Source: Alphaproteobacteria bacterium
GTDB taxonomy: Bacteria > Pseudomonadota > Alphaproteobacteria > Puniceispirillales > Puniceispirillaceae
Reading direction: 5' to 3'
Assembly (NCBI GenBank): GCA_022425565.1
Contig: JAKMFG010000019.1
Span: 1 to 9,485 of the forward strand
DNA: 9,485 nucleotides
The number at the start of each line of letters is the position of its first letter. Position 1 is the stretch's first letter. This document shows, in pieces, positions 1 to 9,485 of the stretch. The notes under the pieces were generated by a model that searched no databases, was not told the DNA's origin, and saw nothing but the letters and a program-made list of their open reading frames with translations. Made by a program: the position numbers and the translations under genes.

Positions 1-2774
<2,774 letters not shown>

Positions 2775-2791
2775 AAGGGTCTCTTAATGCC

Positions 2792-2806
2792 GTTCTGGGA
2801 CCGTTC
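2792..2806. promoter_or_regulatory. Candidate LexA (SOS) operator, GTTC-N7-GTTC, in the gyrA leader
   Basis: The plus strand reads GTTCTGGGACCGTTC, an exact match to the direct-repeat LexA operator GTTC-N7-GTTC known from Alphaproteobacteria (GAAC-N7-GAAC on the gyrA sense strand). It lies between the predicted gyrA -10 box and the TTG start, at about +31 to +45 of the predicted transcript. A repressor there would act as a roadblock rather than by covering the promoter. Eight fixed bases can occur by chance, so this stays a candidate. Confidence 0.4.
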
Positions 2807-2843
2807 GCGGCAAGGGCTGCAAATCAACGTCCCGATTACTACA

Positions 2844-2873
2844 TCTATACCACAGGAAGCGGTGAAACCTCAA
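2844..2873 (-). promoter_or_regulatory. Predicted gyrA promoter (TTGAGG-18-TATAGA)
   Basis: On the minus strand, a -35 box TTGAGG (2873-2868) and a -10 box TATAGA (2849-2844) are separated by 18 bases and fit the housekeeping sigma factor. Transcription would begin near 2837, giving a leader of about 60 bases before the gyrA TTG. The position just after the ssb terminator supports independent transcription of gyrA-coaD. Confidence 0.55.
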
Positions 2874-2900
2874 AATATTGTTAGGATTTGCCCCAAAACA

Positions 2901-2931
2901 CAAAATCCGTCACTCAGATCGAGTGACGGAT
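2901..2931 (-). terminator. Rho-independent terminator of ssb
   Basis: A perfect 11-bp stem, ATCCGTCACTC (2905-2915) paired with GAGTGACGGAT (2921-2931), encloses a 5-base loop. In the ssb direction the stem is followed by TTTTGTGTTTTG on the RNA-like strand. It sits about 25 bases past the ssb stop codon. No comparable T-tract follows on the plus strand, so it is oriented for ssb. Confidence 0.88.
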
Positions 2932-2956
2932 CATAATTGCAATATATCTAACTGTT

Positions 2957-3475
2957 TTAGAACGGAATATCGTCGTCGATACCATCACCGCCATGCATTG
3001 GCGGTGTCGCGGCGGGGGCGCCGCCCGTACCGCCACCCATTCCACCGCCGCCAGCAGCCGGCGCAGCACTCTGGCCACCGCCATATCCGCCGCCCATGCT
3101 GTCGCCATATCCACCGCCGTCACCGCGGCCACCAAGGAACGTCAGTTCACCGCGATAGCGACCAAGAACCACCTCGGTCGTGTATTTTTCAACACCCTGC
3201 TGGTCCGTCCATTTGCGGGTCTGCAACTGGCCTTCCAGATAGACGCTGGAGCCCTTGCGCAGATACTGCTCTGCAAGACGTGCCAGATTCTCATTGAAGA
3301 TAACCACACGATGCCACTCCGTGCGCTCGCGCTGTTCACCGCTGTTGCGGTCTTTCCAGCGCTCGGAAGTCGCAATCGACAGGTTGACGATCTTGGTGCC
3401 GTCCTGGCTGCTCCTGACCTCTGGGTCACGGCCGAGATTGCCGACCAGAATGACCTTGTTCACACTGCCTGCCAT
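2957..3475 (-). CDS. ssb: Single-stranded DNA-binding protein
   Basis: Encodes 172 residues of the tetrameric SSB that coats single-stranded DNA in replication, recombination and repair. The OB fold spans residues 1 to about 115, with [16 protein letters not shown] at the start and [18 protein letters not shown] at its end. Aromatic DNA-stacking residues appear at the usual places: W40, W54, F60 and W89. A glycine-rich disordered linker (about 116-165) follows. The acidic tip DDDIPF matches the conserved C-terminal peptide that recruits partner proteins. The ATG start has an AAGGAG ribosome binding site 10 bases upstream. The gene is divergent from uvrA, has a good promoter, and ends at a strong terminator, so it is probably largely monocistronic. 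Confidence 0.98.
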   Translation of the reverse strand: MAGSVNKVILVGNLGRDPEVRSSQDGTKIVNLSIATSERWKDRNSGEQRERTEWHRVVIFNENLARLAEQYLRKGSSVYLEGQLQTRKWTDQQGVEKYTTEVVLGRYRGELTFLGGRGDGGGYGDSMGGGYGGGQSAAPAAGGGGMGGGTGGAPAATPPMHGGDGIDDDIPF

Positions 3476-3485
3476 GGCTGTCTTG

Positions 3486-3491
3486 CTCCTT
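3486..3491 (-). promoter_or_regulatory. Ribosome binding site of ssb
   Basis: AAGGAG on the minus strand, 10 bases before the ssb ATG. It is the best Shine-Dalgarno match found for any start in the window and fixes the ssb start. Confidence 0.75.
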
Positions 3492-3540
3492 CACGGATGG
3501 AATATGGGGGACTTGCATAAAAAGCACGGAATAGACCTTT

Positions 3541-3570
3541 AGATTACCCGTCCGTATGCCTAGATGACAA
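3541..3570 (-). promoter_or_regulatory. Predicted ssb promoter (TTGTCA-18-TAATCT)
   Basis: On the minus strand, TTGTCA (3570-3565) and TAATCT (3546-3541) lie 18 bases apart, close to the sigma-70 consensus. The predicted start of transcription near 3534 leaves a leader of about 58 bases. No GTTC or GAAC half-site occurs in the intergenic region 3476-3662, so no canonical alphaproteobacterial LexA operator overlaps this promoter. Confidence 0.6.
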
Positions 3571-3650
3571 CCACGAAGATGTTAACGCAAACGTGAAAAA
3601 GCCGCAGTGCTGTCCTCGCCTTTAGGCTGGTCGTGCCCTGTGGTCGCAGG

Positions 3651-3662
3651 TATATTCTCGCG
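3651..3662 (+). promoter_or_regulatory. Possible uvrA -10 element placing transcription start at the ATG (leaderless)
   Basis: TATATT at 3651-3656 is followed by six bases and then the ATG at 3663. If it is a -10 box, the A of the ATG would be near +1, giving a leaderless mRNA. No Shine-Dalgarno sequence is seen before this ATG, which fits. The -35 region (about 3628-3633, TGGTCG) is poor, so this remains tentative. Confidence 0.25.
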
Positions 3663-6644
3663 ATGCCCAATGAAACCAAGAAAACCCCTCCCGCAGCCAC
3701 GCAATTGATTAATCGCGAGGCCGCAGGCCCGATCTCAGGCCCGATCTCAGGTGATGTCCATCCGCCGCTGCAGGAACGCGCCGAAGAACGTTCCGAACCG
3801 CGCCTGATCTCGATACGGGGCGCACGCGAGCACAATCTCGCTGATGTCAGCATTGACCTTCCACGCGACCGCCTGGTGGTGCTCACCGGCCTGTCAGGTT
3901 CCGGCAAATCCTCGCTCGCCTTTGATACGATCTATGCCGAAGGGCAGCGTCGCTATGTCGAATCGCTCTCTGCCTATGCGCGCCAGTTTCTGGAGATGAT
4001 GCAGAAGCCGGATGTCGACCTGATTGAAGGCCTGTCACCAGCGATCTCGATCGAGCAGAAGACGACATCGCGGAACCCACGTTCGACCGTTGGCACGGTC
4101 ACCGAGATTTATGACTATATGCGCCTGCTGTGGGCTCGGGTCGGCATTCCCTACTCTCCGGCAACCGGGCTTCCCATCCGCAGCCAGACCGTCAGCCAGA
4201 TGGTCGACATCCTGCTGGCGATGGAGGACGGCACCCGCCTTTACCTGCTGGCGCCAGTCGTACGTGGCCGTAAGGGCGAGTATCGCAAGGAGCTGGCCGA
4301 ATATCACCGCAAGGGTTTCAGCCGTGTGCGGATCGACGGCGAGATCTATGACCTCGACGCAACGCCCGAGCTGGACAAGAAACGCAAGCATGACATCGAG
4401 CTTGTTGTGGACAGGCTGGTCATCAAGGGCGACCCGGACGAGCTGTCCACACGCCTGGCGGATTCGTTGGAAACGGCGCTGGCGCTGACCGATGGCCTGG
4501 CCTTTGCCGACAATGCCGACAATGGCAACAGAACAGTCTTTTCCGCCAATTTCGCCTGCCCCGAATCTGGATTTACCATCGACGAGATCGAGCCGAGGCT
4601 GTTTTCCTTCAACAATCCGTTCGGCGCCTGCCCGTCCTGCGACGGCCTCGGCGTCAGCAGCCATTTCGATGAACAGCTTGTGGTGCCCGACAACCGGCTG
4701 ACACTTCGCGGTGGCGCCCTCGCCCCTTGGGCAAACAGCAGCTCGCGTTATTACATCCAGACGCTCGAGTCGCTGGCACGCCAGTTTGGCTTCTCGCTCG
4801 ACATGCCCTTTGGCGAGTTGGAAGATGATGTGCAGTCGATCATCCTTCACGGATCCGGCAAAGTTCCGGTGACGATGGAATTTGATGACGGCATGCGCTC
4901 CTACCAGACGACGCGACCGTTTGAGGGAATCATGCCCAACCTTGCGCGCCGTTACCGGGAAACAGATTCATCCTGGGTTCGCGAGGAGTTGGAGAAATTC
5001 CGTGCCAACCACCCATGTGATGCCTGTGGTGGCAAGCGGCTGAAGCCCGAAGCTCTGGCGGTCAAGATTGCGGATTGTGATATTTCTGACATCTCCCGCC
5101 TGTCGATCGGTGAAGCGCGCGACTGGTTTTCCAACCTGAGTGACAAGCTCACCGGCCAGGAATCGGAAATCGCGGCTCGCATTCTCAAGGAAATCAACGA
5201 GCGGCTCGGCTTTCTGGTAAATGTCGGACTGTCCTACCTTTCGATGGCGCGCAATTCCGGCACTCTGTCCGGTGGTGAGTCTCAGCGGATTCGTCTTGCC
5301 TCGCAGATCGGCTCGGGCCTTACAGGCGTCCTCTATGTTCTTGACGAGCCGTCAATCGGCCTTCACCAGCGTGACAATGACCGGTTGCTGACCACGCTTG
5401 TCCGGCTTCGCGACCTTGGCAATACGGTTCTCGTCGTCGAGCATGACGAGGATTCCATCAGGCTGGCGGATTACGTCATCGATATGGGCCCTGGTGCTGG
5501 TGTCCATGGCGGTATGGTTGTCGCGGCGGGCACCCCTGACCAGATCATTGCCAGCGATGCCTCGCTGACGGGGCAATACCTGTGCGGCAAGATGGAAATC
5601 CCGGTCCCCGAAAAGAGACGTAAGGCCAAGAAGGGCCGGTTCGTGCGGGTCGAGGGTGCCAGCGGCAACAACCTTCATGATGTAGATGTCGATTTCCCGC
5701 TTGGCGTGCTGACTTGCGTTACCGGGGTGTCGGGTGGCGGCAAGTCCACGCTGGTCCTCGAGACCCTGTGGAAGGGCCTCGCCCGCCGGCTTCACAAGGC
5801 GCGTGAAATGCCGGCACCGCACAAGGGCCTTCTCGGCGCGGAACTTCTCGACAAGGTCGTTGATATCGACCAGTCACCGATCGGCCGGACACCGCGGTCG
5901 AACCCAGCGACCTACACCGGCGCTTTCACCCCGATCCGCGAATGGTTTGCCGGCCTTCCCGAGGCCAAGGCGCGCGGCTATGCGCCCGGGCGTTTCTCCT
6001 TCAACGTCAAGGGTGGACGGTGCGAGGCCTGCCAGGGCGACGGTCTTATCAAAATCGAGATGCATTTTCTTCCCGATGTCTATGTCACTTGTGACAGTTG
6101 CAAGGGACGGCGCTACAACCGCGAGACACTGGAAATCACCTTCCGTGGCAAGTCCATCGCAGATGTCCTTGAAATGACTGTAGAAGAAGGTGTTGAATTC
6201 TTCAAAGCCGTTCCCTCTATCAGGGAAAAGCTGGAAACCATGTACCGCGTTGGCCTTGGCTATGTGCGGATTGGCCAGCAGGCGACAACCCTGTCTGGCG
6301 GCGAGGCGCAGCGGGTAAAACTGTCAAAGGAACTGTCGCGGCGGGCTACAGGCCGGACTGTCTATATCCTGGACGAGCCGACGACCGGCCTTCACTTCCA
6401 TGACATCGCCAAGCTGCTGGAGGTGTTGCAGGAACTTGTTGATCAGGGCAATACCGTAATCGTCATTGAACATAATATGGATGTGATCAAGACTGCGGAC
6501 TGGGTGATTGACCTTGGGCCAGAAGGTGGTGACGGTGGCGGCATGATCGTTGCTGAAGGCACGCCGGAACAGGTGGCCACGGTCGCCGAATCCCATACAG
6601 GCACCTATCTTGCGCGGATGCTGAAACCGGGGAACACCAGCTGA
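3663..6644 (+). CDS. uvrA: Excinuclease ABC subunit A (UvrA)
   Basis: Encodes 993 residues of UvrA, the ATPase dimer that finds bulky DNA lesions and loads UvrB in nucleotide excision repair. Both ABC modules are complete: Walker A1 GLSGSGKSS (76-84), signature LSGGESQ (535-541), Walker B1 VLYVLDEPS (556-564), Walker A2 GVSGGGKST (688-696), signature LSGGEAQ (877-883) and Walker B2 [10 protein letters not shown] (900-909). The C-terminal zinc module has C787, C790, C810 and C813, and another CxxC (CDAC, 452-455) is present. The first zinc module has C299 but Ser302 in place of the second cysteine (CPES), with C323 and C326 kept. Conserved sequence begins only at [12 protein letters not shown], leaving an N-terminal extension of about 47 residues rich in Pro, Ala and Glu. 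ATG 3663 is preferred; a GTG at 3633 would add 10 residues. The stop overlaps the trmFO start by one base. Confidence 0.97.
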   Translation: MPNETKKTPPAATQLINREAAGPISGPISGDVHPPLQERAEERSEPRLISIRGAREHNLADVSIDLPRDRLVVLTGLSGSGKSSLAFDTIYAEGQRRYVESLSAYARQFLEMMQKPDVDLIEGLSPAISIEQKTTSRNPRSTVGTVTEIYDYMRLLWARVGIPYSPATGLPIRSQTVSQMVDILLAMEDGTRLYLLAPVVRGRKGEYRKELAEYHRKGFSRVRIDGEIYDLDATPELDKKRKHDIELVVDRLVIKGDPDELSTRLADSLETALALTDGLAFADNADNGNRTVFSANFACPESGFTIDEIEPRLFSFNNPFGACPSCDGLGVSSHFDEQLVVPDNRLTLRGGALAPWANSSSRYYIQTLESLARQFGFSLDMPFGELEDDVQSIILHGSGKVPVTMEFDDGMRSYQTTRPFEGIMPNLARRYRETDSSWVREELEKFRANHPCDACGGKRLKPEALAVKIADCDISDISRLSIGEARDWFSNLSDKLTGQESEIAARILKEINERLGFLVNVGLSYLSMARNSGTLSGGESQRIRLASQIGSGLTGVLYVLDEPSIGLHQRDNDRLLTTLVRLRDLGNTVLVVEHDEDSIRLADYVIDMGPGAGVHGGMVVAAGTPDQIIASDASLTGQYLCGKMEIPVPEKRRKAKKGRFVRVEGASGNNLHDVDVDFPLGVLTCVTGVSGGGKSTLVLETLWKGLARRLHKAREMPAPHKGLLGAELLDKVVDIDQSPIGRTPRSNPATYTGAFTPIREWFAGLPEAKARGYAPGRFSFNVKGGRCEACQGDGLIKIEMHFLPDVYVTCDSCKGRRYNRETLEITFRGKSIADVLEMTVEEGVEFFKAVPSIREKLETMYRVGLGYVRIGQQATTLSGGEAQRVKLSKELSRRATGRTVYILDEPTTGLHFHDIAKLLEVLQELVDQGNTVIVIEHNMDVIKTADWVIDLGPEGGDGGGMIVAEGTPEQVATVAESHTGTYLARMLKPGNTS
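3725..3751 (+). repeat. 12-bp tandem duplication in the uvrA N-terminal extension
   Basis: AGGCCCGATCTC occurs twice head to tail (3725-3736 and 3737-3748), and a further AGG begins a third unit. It is in frame and duplicates four residues, giving GPISGPISG in the poorly conserved UvrA extension. It looks like a slippage product tolerated in a flexible region. Confidence 0.85.
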
Positions 6645-8029
6645 TGACAAAAACAGCAAAGCCAGAAAACGTCGTTCATGTGATTGGTGGTGGACTTGCG
6701 GGTAGCGAGGCCGCCTTCCAGATTGCGCAACGCGGCGTGCCGGTAATTCTGCACGAGATGCGCCCGGTACGGATGACCGACGCTCACCAGACCGAGGGCC
6801 TGGCGGAGCTTGTCTGTTCCAACAGCTTCCGGTCTGACGATGCTGAATCCAACGCCGTCGGCGTGTTGCATGAAGAAATGCGGATGATGGGCTCTGTCAT
6901 CATGGCCGCAGCCGACCGGCACAAGGTACCTGCCGGCGGTGCGCTGGCGGTAGATCGGGATGGATTTTCGCAACGCGTTCAGCAAATCCTGTCGGACCAT
7001 CCGATGGTCACGCTGGAACGTGAGGAAGTAACCGAGATCCCCGAAGACTGGTCCAATGTGATTATCGCGACCGGCCCCCTCACCTCGCCTGCACTGGCAC
7101 AGATGGTGCGGGATGTCGGCGGTGAGGATGACCTTGCCTTCTTCGACGCCATTGCGCCGATCGTCCATTTCGACAGCATCGATATGGATCGTGCATGGTT
7201 TCAGTCACGCTACGACAAATCCACGGATGGCGGTGACGGCAAGGACTATATCAACTGCCCGATGGACAAGGCGCAGTATGACGGTTTCATTGAGGCGCTC
7301 CTCACCGGCGACAAGATGAGCTTTCGTGAATGGGAGGAAAACACCCCCTATTTCGAAGGTTGCATGCCGATCGAGATCATGGCCTCGCGCGGTCATGAGA
7401 CGCTGCGCTTCGGACCGATGAAACCGGTTGGATTGACCAATGCGCATGACGGCAGCCGTCCGCACGCGGTGATCCAGCTTCGCCAGGACAACGCGCTTGG
7501 CACGCTCTACAACATGGTTGGCTTCCAGACGAAGCTGAAATATGCCGAGCAGGCACGCGTTTTCCAGACCATTCCTGGTCTTGAAGAGGCGCAATTTGCC
7601 CGTCTTGGCGGGTTGCACCGGAACACCTTCATAAACTCGCCCAGGCTTCTCGACGAGCAGCTTCGGATGAAAGCGCGCCAATCCCTGAGGTTTGCCGGCC
7701 AGATCACCGGCGTTGAAGGTTATATCGAATCAGCAGCCATTGGCCTGATGACCGGCATCATGGCCGCCTCGCAGGCGATCGGCACGCAATGGGCACCACC
7801 ACCCGTCGATACCGCGCATGGGGCATTGCTTGCACACATCACCGGCGGCGCAGATGCCGACACATTTCAGCCGATGAATGTGAATTTCGGCCTGTTCCCG
7901 CCGATCGAACTGGTGGTGACGCCAAACGGAAAGAAGCGCAAATTGCGTGGGCGTGAACGCAAGGCTGCCTATTCAAGCCGGGCGCTTGCATCCTTCAGCG
8001 GCTGGTCGTCGGTGACAAAGGCCGCCTGA
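6644..8029 (+). CDS. trmFO: Methylenetetrahydrofolate--tRNA-(uracil-5-)-methyltransferase TrmFO
   Basis: Encodes 461 residues of the folate- and FAD-dependent enzyme that makes 5-methyluridine at position 54 of the tRNA T-loop, using methylenetetrahydrofolate as carbon donor. The N-terminal FAD-binding Rossmann motif is [12 protein letters not shown] (13-24). The two cysteines important in the Bacillus enzyme are recognisable as C58 in ELVCSNSFR and C240 in FEGCMPIE. Other family stretches include [10 protein letters not shown] (255-264), [11 protein letters not shown] (323-333), [16 protein letters not shown] (350-365) and NFGLFPPIE (414-422). Length is normal and clearly that of TrmFO rather than the larger MnmG. 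The ATG overlaps the uvrA stop (TGATG), so the two genes are probably cotranscribed although their pathways are unrelated. A GGGGA stretch in the uvrA end could serve as ribosome binding site. The last 35 bases overlap the convergent gene at 7995-8615. Confidence 0.96.
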   Translation: MTKTAKPENVVHVIGGGLAGSEAAFQIAQRGVPVILHEMRPVRMTDAHQTEGLAELVCSNSFRSDDAESNAVGVLHEEMRMMGSVIMAAADRHKVPAGGALAVDRDGFSQRVQQILSDHPMVTLEREEVTEIPEDWSNVIIATGPLTSPALAQMVRDVGGEDDLAFFDAIAPIVHFDSIDMDRAWFQSRYDKSTDGGDGKDYINCPMDKAQYDGFIEALLTGDKMSFREWEENTPYFEGCMPIEIMASRGHETLRFGPMKPVGLTNAHDGSRPHAVIQLRQDNALGTLYNMVGFQTKLKYAEQARVFQTIPGLEEAQFARLGGLHRNTFINSPRLLDEQLRMKARQSLRFAGQITGVEGYIESAAIGLMTGIMAASQAIGTQWAPPPVDTAHGALLAHITGGADADTFQPMNVNFGLFPPIELVVTPNGKKRKLRGRERKAAYSSRALASFSGWSSVTKAA

Positions 8030-8615
8030 ACGCAAACCGCCAACCAACCATACGCCAGACCATGAGCGGGTCATCATGCGATCCGCCGGATGCGCGCCGG
8101 TGGCGGACAAGAAGCCCGATCATCCATACCCACCGACCCTCGGCCGTTGCAAGAAGGCCAAGCGCCTCATCTCCGATACGCGCGTCAGCATCAACAAGTG
8201 CCCTGCCCACCTGGCTGGCAGCCTGTTCCTGTGATGGCAGAAGCTTACCAAAACAATCTGCCCAGCAGTCGCCGATAGCATCAGGGGCATCTTCGGGCAA
8301 TCTGGACAATCGGTCCTGCCAGTGACCCATCTGCGCGACGAGATCGGCGGATGCGAGCGAACCTCGATCCAGATGGCAAAGAAGCCGGTCCATTAACGGA
8401 ACCGAATCTCCAGACCTTTTCTCAATTGCCTCAACCCACCATTGCAAACGAATGGCGGCTAACATCGGTTCGGAAGCTAGATTTATTGCGGTTTCCGCCT
8501 CGATGGCAAGGCTCAGCCTGTCGGCAATCACCTCACGGGAAGAAGCAGGTGCAAACAGCAGGGCAAGTGCAAGATCCCGGTCAGTCTCACGTAGCGCCTG
8601 CCAGCCAGCACTCAT
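7995..8615 (-). CDS. Squalene/phytoene synthase-family protein, NDUFAF6-like
   Basis: Encodes 206 residues from the ATG at 8615. The N-terminal part matches the non-canonical squalene/phytoene synthase family: [17 protein letters not shown] (12-28) followed by [18 protein letters not shown] (48-65). The aspartate-rich DxxxD motifs that bind Mg-diphosphate in true synthases are not visible; the corresponding helix reads AIEAETAIN. It is therefore probably not a prenyl-condensing enzyme. The mitochondrial relative NDUFAF6 is a complex I assembly factor with the same degenerate site, so a similar role is inferred. The protein is shorter than the 250 or more residues I expect for relatives. The start overlaps the upstream gene stop as ATGA, with no Shine-Dalgarno sequence, implying translational coupling. 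An in-frame start at 8672 exists but lies inside the upstream gene. The 3' end overlaps trmFO by 35 bp. Confidence 0.78.
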   Translation of the reverse strand: MSAGWQALRETDRDLALALLFAPASSREVIADRLSLAIEAETAINLASEPMLAAIRLQWWVEAIEKRSGDSVPLMDRLLCHLDRGSLASADLVAQMGHWQDRLSRLPEDAPDAIGDCWADCFGKLLPSQEQAASQVGRALVDADARIGDEALGLLATAEGRWVWMIGLLVRHRRASGGSHDDPLMVWRMVGWRFAFRRPLSPTTSR

Positions 8616-8995
8616 GGCAGGGCGACAAGCGCAGCGGCGGCAGACCGGCCTTCGCTCATCAGCACATTCCATGTCCGGCAGGCAGCCGCCGTGGACAGAA
8701 CCTCAAAGGCAACACCGTGTTCGCGGAGCGATTTTCCAAGTTCAAAAAACGGATGCTGGGGCGCCTCGCCGGCACCAAGAATTAGCAAGGGCGGCAGTTC
8801 CTCTCCCATCACCGGAAGCAGATCGCCAGCGACGAGGTCGTCGATATTTGTCGGAGGCTGCCAGGCAACTGCCTGACGCGGCAACAGGAAAAGGTCCCCT
8901 GCATACCGCTCCTGCGACACGCGAAAACCGCCATCACCATAACCATGGATCAGCTGAAGATCACTGCCGTCGCCGAAGGTCTTGACCTCAACCAT
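8612..8995 (-). CDS. Mth938-like domain protein (DUF498), NDUFAF3-like
   Basis: Encodes 127 residues, matching the single-domain Mth938 family to which mitochondrial NDUFAF3 belongs. Family landmarks are IHGYGDGGFRV (16-26), a short strand ending FLLP (36-39), LLILGAGE (70-77, the usual place of a GTG/GAG turn) and the C-terminal AACRTWNVLMSEGRSAAAAL (104-123). No catalytic residues are known for the family, and no signal peptide or membrane segment is seen. NDUFAF3 helps assemble the Q module of respiratory complex I; a bacterial counterpart role is inferred, not shown. The ATG at 8995 is chosen because it follows the secF stop by 7 bases and the conserved domain begins soon after. A longer reading to 9043 would overlap secF and add residues without family character. 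Its stop overlaps the next gene (ATGA). Confidence 0.85.
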   Translation of the reverse strand: MVEVKTFGDGSDLQLIHGYGDGGFRVSQERYAGDLFLLPRQAVAWQPPTNIDDLVAGDLLPVMGEELPPLLILGAGEAPQHPFFELGKSLREHGVAFEVLSTAAACRTWNVLMSEGRSAAAALVALP

Positions 8996-9002
8996 GCCGG
9001 GC

Positions 9003-9485
9003 TCAGCCCTGCTCGGGCATGGCGCCAGGATCCTCGTCCTCATCGAGATTCTTCTTCAGATCGAAGAAGGCCAGCATGCCGACAGCAATAAAGATCGAGG
9101 AATAAGTTCCGATCAGGACGCCCCACATCATTGCCAGCGCGAAATCACGGAGCACGGCACCACCGAACAGTACGATCGCAAGCAGTGCCAGCATGGTGGT
9201 AACCGAAGTCATCACAGTACGGGACAGCGTCTCGTTAAGCGACATGTTCAGGATCGCCGGCTGTTCATAGGATTTGTAACGGCGCAGGTTCTCGCGTACG
9301 CGGTCGAAGACGACCACCGTGTCATTAATCGAATATCCGGCAATCGTGAGGATCGCGGCCACGGTCGCCAGGTTGAACTCGAAACTTGTCAGGGCAAACA
9401 GGCCGATCGTGGTCAATACGTCATGTGCCAGTGCAAGAATAGCGGCTATCGAAAACTGCCATTCAAAACGGAACCATATATAAAC
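9003..9485 (-). CDS. secF: Protein translocase subunit SecF, C-terminal part (runs off right edge)
   Basis: The last 160 residues of SecF are present. SecF with SecD forms the RND-like inner-membrane complex that uses the proton gradient to help SecYEG export proteins. The segment begins VYIWFRFEWQFSIAAILALA and contains HDVLTTIGLFALTSFEFNL, then AAILTIAGYSINDTVVVFDRVREN, the SecD/SecF motif that includes conserved GYS-NDTVV and DRxREN residues. Further hydrophobic segments include VTTMLALLAIVLFGG and MMWGVLIGTYSSIFIAVGML. The protein ends in a charged cytoplasmic tail (DLKKNLDEDED). The stop is 7 bases before the Mth938-like gene, so the two are likely in one transcript, whose promoter is outside the window. 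Confidence 0.95.
   Translation of the reverse strand, partial: VYIWFRFEWQFSIAAILALAHDVLTTIGLFALTSFEFNLATVAAILTIAGYSINDTVVVFDRVRENLRRYKSYEQPAILNMSLNETLSRTVMTSVTTMLALLAIVLFGGAVLRDFALAMMWGVLIGTYSSIFIAVGMLAFFDLKKNLDEDEDPGAMPEQG

Noticed and set aside
2990..3130. Repetitive GCC/CCG-rich stretch as a DNA repeat or GC-rich regulatory element
   Set aside because: It encodes the glycine-rich linker of SSB, so the repetitiveness follows from codon use for glycine runs.
3513..3543. TTGCAT ... TTTAGA as a plus-strand uvrA promoter
   Set aside because: The spacer is 19 bases, the -10 is weak, and its -10 overlaps the better ssb promoter on the other strand. It cannot be excluded, but it was not strong enough to annotate.
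3633..3662. GTG at 3633 as the uvrA start
   Set aside because: It has no better ribosome binding site than the ATG at 3663 and adds ten residues ([10 protein letters not shown]) without family support.
3774..3798. Three GAAC half-sites near the uvrA 5' end, resembling LexA boxes
   Set aside because: Spacings are 8 and 5 bases, not the required 7, and the cluster is inside the coding sequence.
4035..4850. Long open frame on the minus strand inside uvrA (271 codons)
   Set aside because: It lies fully antisense to conserved UvrA domains, its product has no recognisable motifs, and no start signals are evident.
8351..8985. Plus-strand open frames over the secF-linked genes
   Set aside because: They are shadows of the Mth938-like and synthase-like genes, whose protein families are recognisable on the minus strand.

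Overview
The window carries conserved housekeeping genes of an alphaproteobacterium. Evidence for the lineage is the divergent uvrA / ssb-gyrA-coaD arrangement, a folate-dependent TrmFO, a UvrA whose first zinc site reads CPES rather than CPxC, and secF followed by Mth938-like and squalene/phytoene-synthase-like genes. GC content looks moderate to high. No order or genus can be fixed from this sequence. There are no mobile elements, CRISPR arrays, rRNA or tRNA genes, or prophage genes.

Left part (1-3475, minus strand): ssb (2957-3475) ends at a strong intrinsic terminator (2901-2931). A separate promoter (2844-2873) then drives gyrA (96-2774), which starts with TTG. The gyrA stop overlaps the coaD start by one base, and coaD runs off the left edge. 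The gyrA leader holds an exact GTTC-N7-GTTC motif (2792-2806), the consensus of the alphaproteobacterial LexA operator.

Middle (3476-8029, plus strand): a divergent intergenic region of about 190 bp carries a good ssb promoter and no visible SOS box. It leads to uvrA (3663-6644, nucleotide excision repair), whose stop overlaps the start of trmFO (6644-8029, tRNA m5U54 methylation) by one base. UvrA has a low-complexity N-terminal extension containing a 12-bp tandem duplication.

Right part (7995-9485, minus strand): the 3' part of secF (protein export) is followed 7 bp later by a small Mth938-domain gene. That gene overlaps by 4 bp a shortened squalene/phytoene-synthase-like gene. The two small proteins resemble the mitochondrial complex I assembly factors NDUFAF3 and NDUFAF6, so a SecDF-linked complex I assembly module is plausible. 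This cluster meets trmFO tail to tail with a 35-bp overlap.

The most interesting observations are the NDUFAF3/NDUFAF6-like pair next to secF, and a LexA-like box in the gyrA leader while none is seen at uvrA or ssb. The rest is ordinary core genome.
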